From Acidobacteriota bacterium (GTDB lineage: Bacteria; Acidobacteriota; Terriglobia; Terriglobales; Acidobacteriaceae), in the NCBI GenBank assembly GCA_013289795.1, contig JABCZH010000007.1, positions 243,779-307,778 on the forward strand: a DNA stretch of 64,000 nt, written 5' to 3'. Of this stretch, positions 8,846-18,072 are shown piece after piece. The stretch's first letter is position 1; every line of letters begins with the position of its first letter. Position numbers and translations under genes: made by a program. The notes under the pieces are model-generated. The model worked only from the letters and a program-made list of their open reading frames with translations, was not told the origin of the DNA and ran no database searches.

Positions 8846-10765
8846 CTAATCGTCTGCTCCCGCCGTAACCGGTCCAGCCGCAATCTCCTGGTCCTTGTAC
8901 TGAAGCTGATACAGCTTGTAATAAATCCCGCGGTGGCTGAGCAACTCCTGATGGCTACCCATCTCCCGCACCTGTCCCTTGTGCATCACAATGATCTTGT
9001 CCGCGCGCTGTATCGTCGAAAGCCGATGAGCAATAATCACCGAGGTGCGTCCTTCCACCATGCGGTTCAGCGCATCCCGCACGCGGAACTCGGTTTCCGT
9101 GTCCACGCTGGAGGTCGCTTCATCCAGCACCAGAATTTTCGGGTTATGCGCCAGCGCCCGCGCAAACGAAATGAGCTGCTTCTGTCCGGTAGAGAGCGTG
9201 CTGCCGCGTTCCCGCACTTCCTCCTTGAATCCGCCGGGCAGCGTGCGAATGAAGTCGGCAAGGTTCACGTCTTCCGCCGCTTTCTCCACATCCTCATCTT
9301 GAATCCACTCCGTGCCCAGCCGAATATTGCCGCCCACTGTTCCAGTGAACAAGAACGGATCCTGCAAGACCACTCCAAATCGCCGGCGCAAATCGCCCAG
9401 ATCCATCTCTTTCACATCGACGCCATCAATCTTTATCGCGCCCTTCTGTACGTCGTAGAATCGCATCAGCAGCGAGATGATCGTCGTCTTGCCAGCCCCC
9501 GTGTGGCCAACGATGGCAACCGTCTCCCCCGGCTCAATGACAAAGCTCACATCGCGCAGCACCCAGTCCGGTTCTCCCGGCAATGCTTGTAAGGGACCCG
9601 GCGTTTCGCCCTTCCGGGCTAAGAGAGTTTCGGCGGTCTCCGCCGGCATTGTGCGATACGCAAACCACACATGGTCGAACTCGATTCGCCCCGGCCCATC
9701 CGGCTTCTTGGTCACTGCCGGAGATGTAATCTCGACCGGCGTATCCAGCAACTTGAAGATTCGTTCGCAAGCCGCCATCGCCGATTGCAGGATGTTGTAT
9801 TTCTCGCTCAAATCCTGGATCGGCCTGAAAAACCTCTGCGCATACTGCATGAAAGCCACCAGCACGCCCAGCGTGGCGGTTCCCCGCACTACATCATTTC
9901 CGCCGAACCAGATCACGCACGCAATCGCGATCGAGGACAGGATTTCCACCACCGGGTAATAGACCGCGTGGGCCATGATCGCGTCTTTGAACGCGTCCAT
10001 GTGGAGGGCATTCACTTCAGAGAACTTATCGAAAGCCCGCTCCTCGCGATTGAACAGTTGCAGAACCACCATGCCGCTTACATGCTCCTGCAAGTGGGCA
10101 TTGATGCGGGCGATGGCAGTGCGAATGCGCCGGTAGGAATCGCGCACCTTGTCGCGGAAGATCGTTGTTGCATATCCAATCAGCGGCAGCACCGCAAACG
10201 TGATCAGTGCCAGTTTCCAATTCATCTTCAGCATGATGCCGACGATGCCGGCCAGCACGAAGATGTCCTCAAAAATCGAAACCACCCCGGCAGTGAACAT
10301 TTCGTTCAACGCGTCTACGTCGGTGGTGACTCGCGTCACCAACCGGCCTACCGGATTCTTGTCGTAGAAACCAATATGCATGCGCTGCAAAAGGCGGAAA
10401 ATCTGCGCGCGCAGATCGAACATCGCCATCTGCCCAGTCCACTGCATGAAGTAGGTTTGCAGGTATTCAAACAGGAAGCTGACCACAAGCGCCCCAACAT
10501 AAAGCCCTGCCACCTGGACGATGCCGACTAGAGGCTCATTACTGAGAAACGAATCGAACGGAGAGCGCGCCCCCGGAACCTTCACCAGATACCGGTCAAT
10601 TGCGACCTTGGTGAGGTACGGCCCTAAAACGTCGGCCCCAGCCTTGAGCACGATGGAGCCCAGCGCAATCCCCACCTGCCACTTGTAGGGACGCAAATAC
10701 ACCAACAGCCGCTTCATCAGCCGGCTGTCATACGCTTTTCCCAGTACCTCTTCTTCTTGGGCCAT
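8846..10765 (-). CDS. ABC-type exporter, fused permease and ATPase (MsbA/LmrA-like)
   Basis: This is a half-size ABC exporter of 639 residues that would work as a dimer in the inner membrane. The N-terminal 330 residues hold six predicted membrane segments with the type I exporter pattern (GRLVTRVTTDVDALNEMF is the coupling region). The ATPase domain has Walker A GHTGAGKTT, a Q-loop in VVLQDPFLF, the signature LSTGQKQ, Walker B ILVLDEATSS and the H-loop IAHRLSTI. The signature carries T in place of the usual second G (LSGGQ), a variant common in multidrug exporters. A 40-residue linker before the ATPase domain (with MPAETAETLLARKG) is longer than usual. The substrate may be lipid or drug. It stands alone, with an ATG start at 10765. 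Confidence 0.93.
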   Translation of the reverse strand: MAQEEEVLGKAYDSRLMKRLLVYLRPYKWQVGIALGSIVLKAGADVLGPYLTKVAIDRYLVKVPGARSPFDSFLSNEPLVGIVQVAGLYVGALVVSFLFEYLQTYFMQWTGQMAMFDLRAQIFRLLQRMHIGFYDKNPVGRLVTRVTTDVDALNEMFTAGVVSIFEDIFVLAGIVGIMLKMNWKLALITFAVLPLIGYATTIFRDKVRDSYRRIRTAIARINAHLQEHVSGMVVLQLFNREERAFDKFSEVNALHMDAFKDAIMAHAVYYPVVEILSSIAIACVIWFGGNDVVRGTATLGVLVAFMQYAQRFFRPIQDLSEKYNILQSAMAACERIFKLLDTPVEITSPAVTKKPDGPGRIEFDHVWFAYRTMPAETAETLLARKGETPGPLQALPGEPDWVLRDVSFVIEPGETVAIVGHTGAGKTTIISLLMRFYDVQKGAIKIDGVDVKEMDLGDLRRRFGVVLQDPFLFTGTVGGNIRLGTEWIQDEDVEKAAEDVNLADFIRTLPGGFKEEVRERGSTLSTGQKQLISFARALAHNPKILVLDEATSSVDTETEFRVRDALNRMVEGRTSVIIAHRLSTIQRADKIIVMHKGQVREMGSHQELLSHRGIYYKLYQLQYKDQEIAAGPVTAGADD

Positions 10766-10869
10766 GCAGTCTACTAAAAGATACCTTAAGTAGATGGGGA
10801 AAGAGACCGGCAGGATGGAAAAGCTTTTCTATCTGCACCGCTCATGTAGCCCAGACGCCCTCGTCTGAG

Positions 10870-12217
10870 CTAGTCCATTTCCGGCATGCGCTCTTTCGGC
10901 CACTCGAAGGGGAATATCTTGCCGGCTTCCTCGGGTGTCATCTTCACACCAGCCAGCGCAGCGGCCCGAGCCAGCACCGGATCGCGTCCCGCAGCCATGT
11001 CGGCGGGGGTCGGCAGGATGCGCTCATCTGGCGTGACACCGACGTTTTCCAGCGTCTTGCCGTCAGCCATGATCAAATCTGCGACCGTAACCATCGCCCC
11101 GTATTGAGTTACATTGGTCCGGTCCAGCTCCACCGCGTGAACAAATCGCTTGGATTCCATCACCGCGCCTGCTGTTCGATCACCCAGAACGGCCCCGCGT
11201 TTTTCCAGCTGAATCACGCGTGCAAAGATTTCCGCCGCCGACATCGATTTACTGTCCACTAGTACGATCAGCTTACCGCTGAAGGCCTTGCGGCCCCTCG
11301 TCTTCGCGATTTCCGGCTTAAGTTCTTTTCGGCCCTTGCGATCGTCGATCTTCACATCATGATCAAAGAATCCGCCGAGGAAATTCTCCAAAGAATCGAC
11401 GATGCCACCCGGATTGCCTCGCAAATCGAGAACCACTGTGTCGTACGATCTGACCTTGTTCAAAAATCCGTCCACATCCCCCGGATAAACCAAGAAATCG
11501 GGGCAACTTCCAAAAAACAACCTGAGGGTTCACTTCGTGGTACTTGGAGCGATCGTCGTGCCCTTCATTTCGGTGGTGCTCTGCCCAGTTGAAGAAATCG
11601 GCCCGCCGAATCATGTTCTGGCCCGGTATCACCTTCGCCATCGCCACTATCGGGCGGTCAGTTCCATCCGGCGAGCGCAACACCAGGTGAAATCCAGACT
11701 GAGGAAATACCCGGTAGGAGTATTCAATGTAGTTAATATCCTCTCGGACCACCGAAATTCCATTGATAGATACCACTTGATCCCCAGCCTTCATTCCTTT
11801 CGTTGCAGCATCACTGTCTGGGCGAACAGCGGTAACGTAACAACTGGAGTCGCCGATTGGCTGCATGAGCCAGCCATAGTCAACTCCGTAGGGGCGGAAG
11901 GGTGGCCTAAAATGCGTGTGCGAGTCCTTCAGCGCTTGAGTGGCAGCGGCAATGTCCAGTAGCGCCTGATCCTGAGATTGCGCTGCGGCGATCTTTTGTC
12001 GCGTTTCGGCGAAGCGCTTGTCGATATCCACGCCGTGCATGGCGCTGTCGTAGTAGTTCTCCTTGATATCCACTTGGATCTGGTCGAGCATTTTCTGGGC
12101 TTCTGCGTTCGTGAGCGCAGTATATTTCTTGTCAGCCGCGTCTGAATTGATCCAAGTCACCGCCGCCAATACAGCAGCGCTAAGGATTACGATTCGGCCG
12201 CACCAAAGTTTGCTCAT
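10870..12217 (-). pseudogene. secreted S41 (C-terminal processing) peptidase, one-base frameshift
   Basis: The two halves of an S41 peptidase lie in different frames. The first (12217 down to about 11500) has a signal segment, the S41 N-terminal helical region and a PDZ-like domain ending near VNPQVVFWKLP. The second continues in the next frame from about DFLVYPGDVDGF to the stop at 10870. It holds LDLRGNPGG and the catalytic segment SKSMSAAEIFARV (Ser) with a Lys in LEKRGAVLGD. The switch falls between 11500 and 11517, where a run of four G and a run of six A (plus strand) occur. Removing one base there restores a continuous protein of about 447 residues. It is either a recent inactivating change, a sequencing error, or a slippage site. 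The start is the ATG at 12217 with AGGAG ten bases before. A small CAGACG/CGTCTG hairpin follows the stop. Confidence 0.85.
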
Positions 12218-12270
12218 GTTGAATATGCTCCTATCCGCTTTCTCCACATGCCCGTCGCGCGCAACTTCGT

Positions 12271-13449
12271 CTACTTGGGCTCGCAGAAGGTCGCGGTCGC
12301 ACCGTCAACTAGGTCGATTTTTTCGGCTCGGAGCCCATTCTTGATCCATTTCTCTAGCGGCCGAATGTACTTCGCGTTCTTATCGCTGGTGTAGTAGTGG
12401 TTTCCCAGCGCACTTTGCACTCGTAGATCGGTGGCAAACGCCAGGTTTTGCACGGTTTTCTCGCGCGGTATCCACACAAACGTTGCGTCGCTCAGAAGAA
12501 ACCGGATGTCCACCGACGTATGCCCCGGTTGCAGCTTCTCAAAAAACTCATCCGGGAGATTCCCCTTTTCAACCGCCTTCAGACCCGTGTCCGTCAGAAG
12601 TTCCTGTAACTCTCGCTTTTGCGGTCCATCGATCGTTGACTGATAAATCTTCGCTCGCACTTTGCCTCCGAATGCCTGCGAGGAGTGTTCCACGTGATAA
12701 AGGCCGCTGGCATACACAATCGCGCATATGCTGTCCACGCCGCTGCGATCGAAGCTTTCATGTAGCCAGCGTAAAAGGTAGGCATTAGACGCCGGCAGTT
12801 GTGTCGATTCGCCGCCCGTAGTCTTTCCGCGGCTCTGCGCGGGCGCCTCAGGATTCTGCCCTCCCGGCCTTGCCTCTGTGCTCTGCGCTTGTGCCGACAT
12901 GGTCGAGGGACGTGTGCTAAACGCAATCTTGCCCGGTGTCATGCAGTTGTTTCTGCCCACATCTTCTGAGATCGTACGGTGAGGGGAATTGTGCAGACCA
13001 TTGAACCATTCCAGCAGCGGCACCAGGGCATGAATCGGTGCACGGCTCTCACTTGAAAGGAAAAGCAGGTCCTGCCAGTGATCACCACGAAAAATATTAA
13101 TCTGAACTTCATCTTCCGCTTGGCTCACCAGTGGCGTCACGATCTGGTCGCGGGTCAACGCCTGCAACTGCTCGTCATCGACCCAATGTTGGAGCCGGGC
13201 CAATTCCTCAGCCGACAGCTCTCCCTCGTAGACATCGCTCGATTCATCGTGATCGCGTTCCAGGTGATAGCCACCGTCGCGCCGAAGTAGTACGCAGCTC
13301 TCCAGGTTAGGGATTACACGCGATATCCGCAGCCAATAAGGGTATTGATTGGCAGCAGCCGCAGATGTTCCTTGTGCCAGGGCGGGGCAGGTTAAGCAAG
13401 CCAGTACCGGAAGGATCAGCACTATCCGCACGACCGAAAAATAGCACAC
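12271..13449 (-). CDS. secreted protein with two copies of an unnamed domain
   Basis: I do not recognise a named family. The protein (392 residues from a GTG at 13449; a GTG at 13431 is also possible) starts with a signal peptide ending near PALAQG. It appears to contain two copies of one domain, about 40-165 and 225-375. Each has the order C-(I/V)-x-hydrophobic ... G-x-Y-H-(L/V)-E ... LQ ... and ends in an alpha-helical segment. The second copy carries WIPREKTVQNLAFATD. The next gene upstream (13489-14082) has a single copy with SIPREHSVQNMDFMTV. The region between the copies (about 170-215) is polar and low-complexity. It is 54 bases upstream of the S41 peptidase and probably co-transcribed with it and with its smaller relative. 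The role is unknown, and the protein is probably periplasmic. Confidence 0.7.
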   Translation of the reverse strand: MCYFSVVRIVLILPVLACLTCPALAQGTSAAAANQYPYWLRISRVIPNLESCVLLRRDGGYHLERDHDESSDVYEGELSAEELARLQHWVDDEQLQALTRDQIVTPLVSQAEDEVQINIFRGDHWQDLLFLSSESRAPIHALVPLLEWFNGLHNSPHRTISEDVGRNNCMTPGKIAFSTRPSTMSAQAQSTEARPGGQNPEAPAQSRGKTTGGESTQLPASNAYLLRWLHESFDRSGVDSICAIVYASGLYHVEHSSQAFGGKVRAKIYQSTIDGPQKRELQELLTDTGLKAVEKGNLPDEFFEKLQPGHTSVDIRFLLSDATFVWIPREKTVQNLAFATDLRVQSALGNHYYTSDKNAKYIRPLEKWIKNGLRAEKIDLVDGATATFCEPK

Positions 13450-13488
13450 CAGGGCTGGAAAGGCACGCCTGGATCGCTGAACTCGGAA

Positions 13489-14082
13489 TCAGGGCTGCGG
13501 TTTGGGTTTCTCTTCTAGTTCAAGCGGTGGCAAGCTGGTTCGAAAATGGACGACGGGTGCAGCGCAATTATCCGAAGTTTTTTCCTTCAGAGCGGGAACT
13601 TTTCGCTTTTCCACTTCCTTCATCCACGCAAGTAAAGGCTTGAGGTCTTTCTCGTAGGGCTTGCGCTCGCTCACGGTCATAAAGTCCATGTTCTGCACGC
13701 TATGTTCGCGGGGAATGCTGACGATGAGCGTGTCCATGTTTTGGATAATCCCGCCGCGCGATAGGGGCGTGTTGATTTTCTGGAAACTCTCACCATCGAG
13801 AATCGCCTGCAATCGCTTGAAGCTGTCATCCGGCAACTTGTCCACATAAATATCGACATAGGGCGTTCCCCCGCTCATGCCTTGAAACGTCCGCTCCCGT
13901 CGATAGTGGCCATCCGCCTGCACCAGAATGCAGGTATGGGTCATGCCGGTGTAGGTGTCGACCGTCGTGGTCTCGGCGCGGATCACATAAGTGCGATCCA
14001 CCACTACTTGAGACCACGCGACCGCGGGAAACAGCAGAAGAGTGAGCCACAAACCGCCACTTATCAATTTCATGCGGCACAT
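13489..14082 (-). CDS. secreted single-domain relative of the preceding gene
   Basis: This 197-residue protein has a signal peptide (about 1-24, ending VAWSQ) and one copy of the domain seen twice in 12271-13449. The shared landmarks are a Cys in THTCILVQADGHYRRE, a LPDDSFKRLQAI segment that matches ELAELARLQHW-type sequence in the other, and IPREHSVQNMDF. A proline-rich charged tail follows (LELEEKPKPQP). The two genes are 40 bases apart on the same strand, so they are probably a duplicated pair in one operon that also holds the S41 gene. The start is ATG at 14082; a second ATG is three codons in. No function can be assigned. Confidence 0.7.
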   Translation of the reverse strand: MCRMKLISGGLWLTLLLFPAVAWSQVVVDRTYVIRAETTTVDTYTGMTHTCILVQADGHYRRERTFQGMSGGTPYVDIYVDKLPDDSFKRLQAILDGESFQKINTPLSRGGIIQNMDTLIVSIPREHSVQNMDFMTVSERKPYEKDLKPLLAWMKEVEKRKVPALKEKTSDNCAAPVVHFRTSLPPLELEEKPKPQP

Positions 14083-14086
14083 TAAA

Positions 14087-15340
14087 TCATGCTACTTTGC
14101 GCAGCACAAGTGCCGAGTTCTTCGACCCAAAGCCCACACAGTTGCAAATCGCATGCTCGATCTGCGCCGCCCGCCCCACATCCGGAACATAGTCCAAATC
14201 GCACTCCGGATCGCGTACCTCCAGATTGATCGTCGGAGGAACCTTGCCATGCTCCATGGCGATCAGCGTGGCCGCCACACTGGCCGATCCGCAGGCGCCT
14301 TGCGCGTGTCCAATCTGTGACTTCAGCCCCGACATGGGAATTCGCCCGGCATGCCCGCCCAAGGCCAGCTTCAGCGCCCGCGTCTCCACCCGGTCATTCA
14401 TTTCTGTCGATGTACCATGCAGGTTCACATACTGCACGTCTTGCGGCGCTATGCCGGATTCTTCCAGCGCCAGTGTCAGCGCCCTCGCCGGTTCTTCCGG
14501 CGACTCGCTCATGCGCACTCGATGAAACGCCTCGCAAGTCGAGCCATAGCCAATGATCTCCGCATACACGCGCGCTCCACGCCTCCGTGCGTGCTCGTAC
14601 TCCTCCAGGATGAACATCCAGGAACCTTCCGCGATCACGAAGCCATCCCGGTCCGCAGAGAACGGCCGCGACGCCCGCTCCGGTTCCTGGTTCCACGACT
14701 GCGTCAGCGCCCGCAGCATGCTGTAGCCCTTGATGATTCCCGGCGTAATCGCCGAATCCACACCGCCCACCAGAAACAGCGGCTGCACTCCTGCCTGAAT
14801 GTGTTGGTAAGCGTAACCAAGGGCGTCGGTCGAAGAAGTGCATCCCGCGGTCACCACATGGCTGTATCCGCGAAAACCAAACCGCATGCTCACTTCGCTC
14901 GGAATCGTGCCCATGGTGCCGCTGGGAATACAGAACAGGCTGACCTGCTTGACGTGTCCGCTGTGCCACAGCCGGTATTGTTCTTCCGAGAATTCCTGCG
15001 CGCCGCCACCCGTGCCCAGAATTATGCCGATCTCACGCTTCTCCTCCATGCTCATCGCGGCAGGATCAAGCCCGGCGTCCTGAATCGCCTCCGCCGATGC
15101 CGCTACCGCCAGCGGAACCACGCGCGAAACATGTTTGCGTTCTCTCGGGTCAACCCACGCCAACTCGTCGAACTCAGGAATCTCCCCAGCCACGTGTACC
15201 GGCAGTTCCGAAGGATCGAAACGCGAAATCCGTTTTACTCCCGACTTTCCCGCCAGAATCGCGCGGCAAAAGGCCTCCTTGCCAATCCCGTTGGGACTGA
15301 CCACGCCAATTCCGGTAATGACAACACGTGGAAGCGTCAT
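14087..15340 (-). CDS. fabF: beta-ketoacyl-ACP synthase (KAS II type)
   Basis: This is an elongating ketosynthase of 417 residues, the normal FabF length. The catalytic residues are all present: Cys167 in TAGCTSSTD, His308 in NLHGTSTEMND, Lys340 and His345 in LKSQIGHAQGACG. It extends acyl-ACP with malonyl-ACP in the cytoplasm. An acpP or fabG neighbour would point to the primary FabF; here the gene stands alone beside secreted proteins. The sequence is also somewhat divergent (SRFDPSELPVHVAGEIP, CTSSTD in place of the usual CATSAH-like run). A secondary or specialised pathway is therefore possible. Its stop is four bases from the start of the secreted gene at 14082, so the two may be co-transcribed. 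The 5' leader contains a CTCTGCG-type repeat. Confidence 0.88.
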   Translation of the reverse strand: MTLPRVVITGIGVVSPNGIGKEAFCRAILAGKSGVKRISRFDPSELPVHVAGEIPEFDELAWVDPRERKHVSRVVPLAVAASAEAIQDAGLDPAAMSMEEKREIGIILGTGGGAQEFSEEQYRLWHSGHVKQVSLFCIPSGTMGTIPSEVSMRFGFRGYSHVVTAGCTSSTDALGYAYQHIQAGVQPLFLVGGVDSAITPGIIKGYSMLRALTQSWNQEPERASRPFSADRDGFVIAEGSWMFILEEYEHARRRGARVYAEIIGYGSTCEAFHRVRMSESPEEPARALTLALEESGIAPQDVQYVNLHGTSTEMNDRVETRALKLALGGHAGRIPMSGLKSQIGHAQGACGSASVAATLIAMEHGKVPPTINLEVRDPECDLDYVPDVGRAAQIEHAICNCVGFGSKNSALVLRKVA

Positions 15341-15349
15341 AAGCAGTTG

Positions 15350-15403
15350 TTCTCTGCGCCCTCCGCAATCTCTCTCTGCGACCTCTGCGATTAAACGCTT
15401 CTC
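15350..15403 (+). repeat. CTCTGCG-phrase repeat with TTAAACGCTTC tail
   Basis: Four imperfect copies of the phrase CTCTGCG or CCTCCGC follow each other at spacings of about 9-12 bases and end in GATTAAACGCTTCTC. The element lies between the divergent fabF and hemW genes. It belongs to the same family as the repeats at 30799, 42810, 46327, 50404, 51480 and 52930. Confidence 0.6.
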
Positions 15404-15465
15404 GCCGGTGCTAAACCTGAGATGCCCTCACCGGTCGAAGTGTTACGCATGGCATAATCATCCCA

Positions 15466-16626
15466 ATGCCGCTAGGCCTCTACATCTCGGTCCCGTTCTG
15501 TCGTACCAAGTGTACCTATTGCAACTTCGCTTCGGATGTCTTTTCCAAAGCCGTCTTCCAGCGCTACGTTGACCGCATCTGCAACGACATTGCTCAAGCC
15601 CCAATCACCGCCGAACAGATGGGCGGCCTTGCCGACCGAACCGTCGACTCCGTTTACTTCGGAGGCGGAACTCCGACCATCCTTGATTCTAGCCAACTGG
15701 AGCGTCTGTTTGTCATGATTTGGCAAAATTTCGATGTCCAGGCCGCTGCTGAGATCACCGTCGAGTGCGCTCCCGGAACGCTGACCGCGTCCGTGATCGA
15801 ACTTTTCCGCCGTCACTGCGTCAACCGGGTAAGCCTGGGCGTACAGTCGTTCGTGGACCAGGAAGCCTCAGCCGTCGGACGTCTGCACAATCGCTCAACA
15901 GTTCTCGACGATATTACACGACTGCGCGACGCAGGAATCACCAACCTCAATCTCGATCTCATCGCCGGACTGCCCCACCAGACCGCTCAAAGCTGGGACT
16001 TCTCCCTCGAACAAGTAATCGCAACCAAGGCGCCCCATGTCAGCGTCTACATGCTCGAAGTGGACGACGAGTCCCGCCTGGGCAGGGAGCTGATCGCCGG
16101 GGGCACAAAGTATCACGCCCATTTTGTCCCTGACGAAGACTTAACGGCGAACATGTATGAGACCGCTTGCGACCGCCTCCGCGCTGCCGGAATCCATCAA
16201 TACGAAATTTCCAACTTTGCTCGCACCGGTTTCGAATCCCGCCACAACCTGAAATATTGGACCCGCCAACCCTATCTCGGCTTCGGCGTCGATGCCCACT
16301 CCATGCTGACTAGTCGAGATGCCGCTGTCCGCTTCTCCACCCCCGACACCTTGGAACAATATGTCGCGGGCGCATCTTTCAATCACAACCTCATAGACCT
16401 CGAAGCTGCGCTCGAAGAAACCTTCTTTCTTGGCCTACGCTTGAATCGTGGTGTGGACCTCGATCAAGTCGCCCACGAGTTCGATCTCAGGCGCCTCATT
16501 CCCATCATTGACGAACTCATTAACGACGCCTTGCTCGAGCGGCAGGGAAGCGTAATCCGACTGACCGCCCGCGGTCGCCTGCTTTCAAACGAAGTCTTCG
16601 AGCGCTTCCTTGCCGTCGCCAAGTAG
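15466..16626 (+). CDS. hemW: HemW-type radical SAM protein (haem chaperone)
   Basis: This 386-residue cytoplasmic protein belongs to the HemN/HemW radical SAM group. The N-terminus carries the iron-sulphur motif CRTKCTYC (Cys12, 16 and 19), preceded by GLYISVPF. A glycine-rich SAM-binding VYFGGGTPT, GVQSF and LDLIAGLPHQT follow, with the HemW C-terminal domain from about 300. It lacks the extra N-terminal residues of true coproporphyrinogen dehydrogenase HemN. The length and the C-terminal domain fit HemW, which delivers haem to target proteins. Older annotation often calls such genes oxygen-independent coproporphyrinogen III oxidase. The start ATG is at 15466. It is divergent from fabF and followed by a 180-base gap before the acyl-CoA dehydrogenase. 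Confidence 0.92.
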   Translation: MPLGLYISVPFCRTKCTYCNFASDVFSKAVFQRYVDRICNDIAQAPITAEQMGGLADRTVDSVYFGGGTPTILDSSQLERLFVMIWQNFDVQAAAEITVECAPGTLTASVIELFRRHCVNRVSLGVQSFVDQEASAVGRLHNRSTVLDDITRLRDAGITNLNLDLIAGLPHQTAQSWDFSLEQVIATKAPHVSVYMLEVDDESRLGRELIAGGTKYHAHFVPDEDLTANMYETACDRLRAAGIHQYEISNFARTGFESRHNLKYWTRQPYLGFGVDAHSMLTSRDAAVRFSTPDTLEQYVAGASFNHNLIDLEAALEETFFLGLRLNRGVDLDQVAHEFDLRRLIPIIDELINDALLERQGSVIRLTARGRLLSNEVFERFLAVAK

Positions 16627-16694
16627 GGCGGCTGTCCCGCCCTCGGTTCATCGGCAACTAAATAGACGAACTCGTGGTCCATCTTTTCTCACGA

Positions 16695-16710
16695 CCAATC
16701 GGTCGGTTGG
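16695..16710. promoter_or_regulatory. imperfect palindrome, possible TetR-type operator
   Basis: CCAATCG and CGGTTGG flank a two-base centre and match in six of seven positions as an inverted repeat. The site lies about 180 bases before the acyl-CoA dehydrogenase. TetR-family regulators of fatty-acid catabolism bind 14-16 base palindromes of this general look. No regulator gene is nearby, so the call is tentative. Confidence 0.3.
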
Positions 16711-16887
16711 CCGCGCCATCAAAACTGCACAACTCGTCAATAAACATGGGGCTTTCCGCATCCCGCGCGGTCTGCGCCCAGAGTAACTTTTCCGCATTCT
16801 CTCATCATGTTTAAATCAAAGTGTTGTCCTTCCTCCCCGTTTGCCGAGGGGAAGCATGACGAGGCAACCGCCCGCAGAAGAGGCTTC

Positions 16888-18030
16888 TTGGATTTCCAAC
16901 TGAACGAAGAACAACTGCACCTCAAGAAAAGTGTCCGCGAATTCGCCGAACGTGAAATCCTTCCCCACGTCATGGAGTGGGACGAAGCTGGCGAATTCCC
17001 CCTGGCCACCATAAAAGAGCTAGGCAAGCTCGGTCTGCTGGGAACGATTTTTCCGCCCGAATACGGTGGTCCCGGCATGGGCTACATCGAATATGTCACC
17101 ACCATCGAAGAACTTTCGCGTGTCGATGGCTCCGTCGGCATCATCGTCGCCGCTCACACTTCCCTCGGCTCGAACCATATCTTTCTCGCAGGCACCGAAG
17201 AGCAAAAGAAGAAATACGTCAGCAAGCTGGCCACCGGTGAGTATATCGGCGCATGGGGACTGACCGAGCCGTCCTCCGGTTCTGACGCCGGCAGCGCCCG
17301 GATGACCGCCGTCCGCAAGGGCAGCAACTGGGTGCTCAACGGCACCAAGACCTTTATCACCAACGGCCGTTACGCCGACGTTTTAGTCGTGATCGCGGTC
17401 ACCGACCGGGCCGCTCACACTCACGGCCTCTCCGCTTTCATCGTGGAAAAAGACGCCAAGGGTTTTCGTCCCGGCAAGAAAGAGCACAAGCTGGGATTGC
17501 GGGCCAGCGACACCTCCGAACTCATCTTCGAAGACTGCGTCATTCCCGCAGGAAACCTTCTCGGCAAAGAGGGCGCGGGATTCATCGACGCCATGCGCGT
17601 TCTCGATGGTGGCCGCATCTCCATCGCCGCACTAGCGCTCGGCATGGCCGAAGGTGCCTACGAATGCGCCCTCAAGTATTCCAAGCAGCGCAAGCAATTC
17701 GGCAAAGCCATTAGCGAATTTCAGGGCATCCAGTGGAAGCTGGCCGACATGGCCACCGAAATCGAAGCCGCCAAGCTGCTCACCTTCCGCGCCGCCGCCA
17801 TGAAAGACGCCGGCATGAAGAGCACGCAGGAATCCTCGATGGCAAAGCTGTTCACCAGCGAAGTCGCCGTCCGCTGTGCCAACGAGAGCGTGCAAATTCA
17901 CGGAGGGTATGGCTTCATCAAAGACTATCCCGCGGAAAAGTTCTATCGCGACGTGAAACTCTGCACCATCGGCGAAGGCACCAGCGAAGTCCAGCGGCTG
18001 GTGATCGCAAGGCAATTGTTAAAAGATTAA
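16888..18030 (+). CDS. acyl-CoA dehydrogenase
   Basis: This is an FAD-dependent acyl-CoA dehydrogenase of 380 residues that introduces the 2,3-double bond in acyl-CoA and passes electrons to ETF. The TTG at 16888 is preceded by AGAAGAGG and gives the standard N-terminus ([20 protein letters not shown]). Conserved elements include the FAD/substrate signature [39 protein letters not shown] and the base Glu363 in [10 protein letters not shown]. The residue set fits short or medium-chain enzymes; exact chain specificity is not readable. It is followed at 42 bases by meaB and then methylmalonyl-CoA epimerase. This suggests an operon for degradation of odd-chain or branched-chain acyl units through propionyl- and methylmalonyl-CoA. 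Confidence 0.92.
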   Translation: MDFQLNEEQLHLKKSVREFAEREILPHVMEWDEAGEFPLATIKELGKLGLLGTIFPPEYGGPGMGYIEYVTTIEELSRVDGSVGIIVAAHTSLGSNHIFLAGTEEQKKKYVSKLATGEYIGAWGLTEPSSGSDAGSARMTAVRKGSNWVLNGTKTFITNGRYADVLVVIAVTDRAAHTHGLSAFIVEKDAKGFRPGKKEHKLGLRASDTSELIFEDCVIPAGNLLGKEGAGFIDAMRVLDGGRISIAALALGMAEGAYECALKYSKQRKQFGKAISEFQGIQWKLADMATEIEAAKLLTFRAAAMKDAGMKSTQESSMAKLFTSEVAVRCANESVQIHGGYGFIKDYPAEKFYRDVKLCTIGEGTSEVQRLVIARQLLKD

Positions 18031-18066
18031 TCTGCGAAGATCAGCGTTGATCTGCGGCGGAAGAGG
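18031..18066 (+). repeat. ATCTGCGAAGATCAGCG-type word repeat
   Basis: Three imperfect copies of GATCTGCG or GATCAGCG at a spacing of about 10-11 bases begin right at the stop of the acyl-CoA dehydrogenase and fill the gap to meaB. It resembles the CTCTGCG family but lacks its AT-rich tail. Confidence 0.45.
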
Positions 18067-18072
18067 GCTGCC

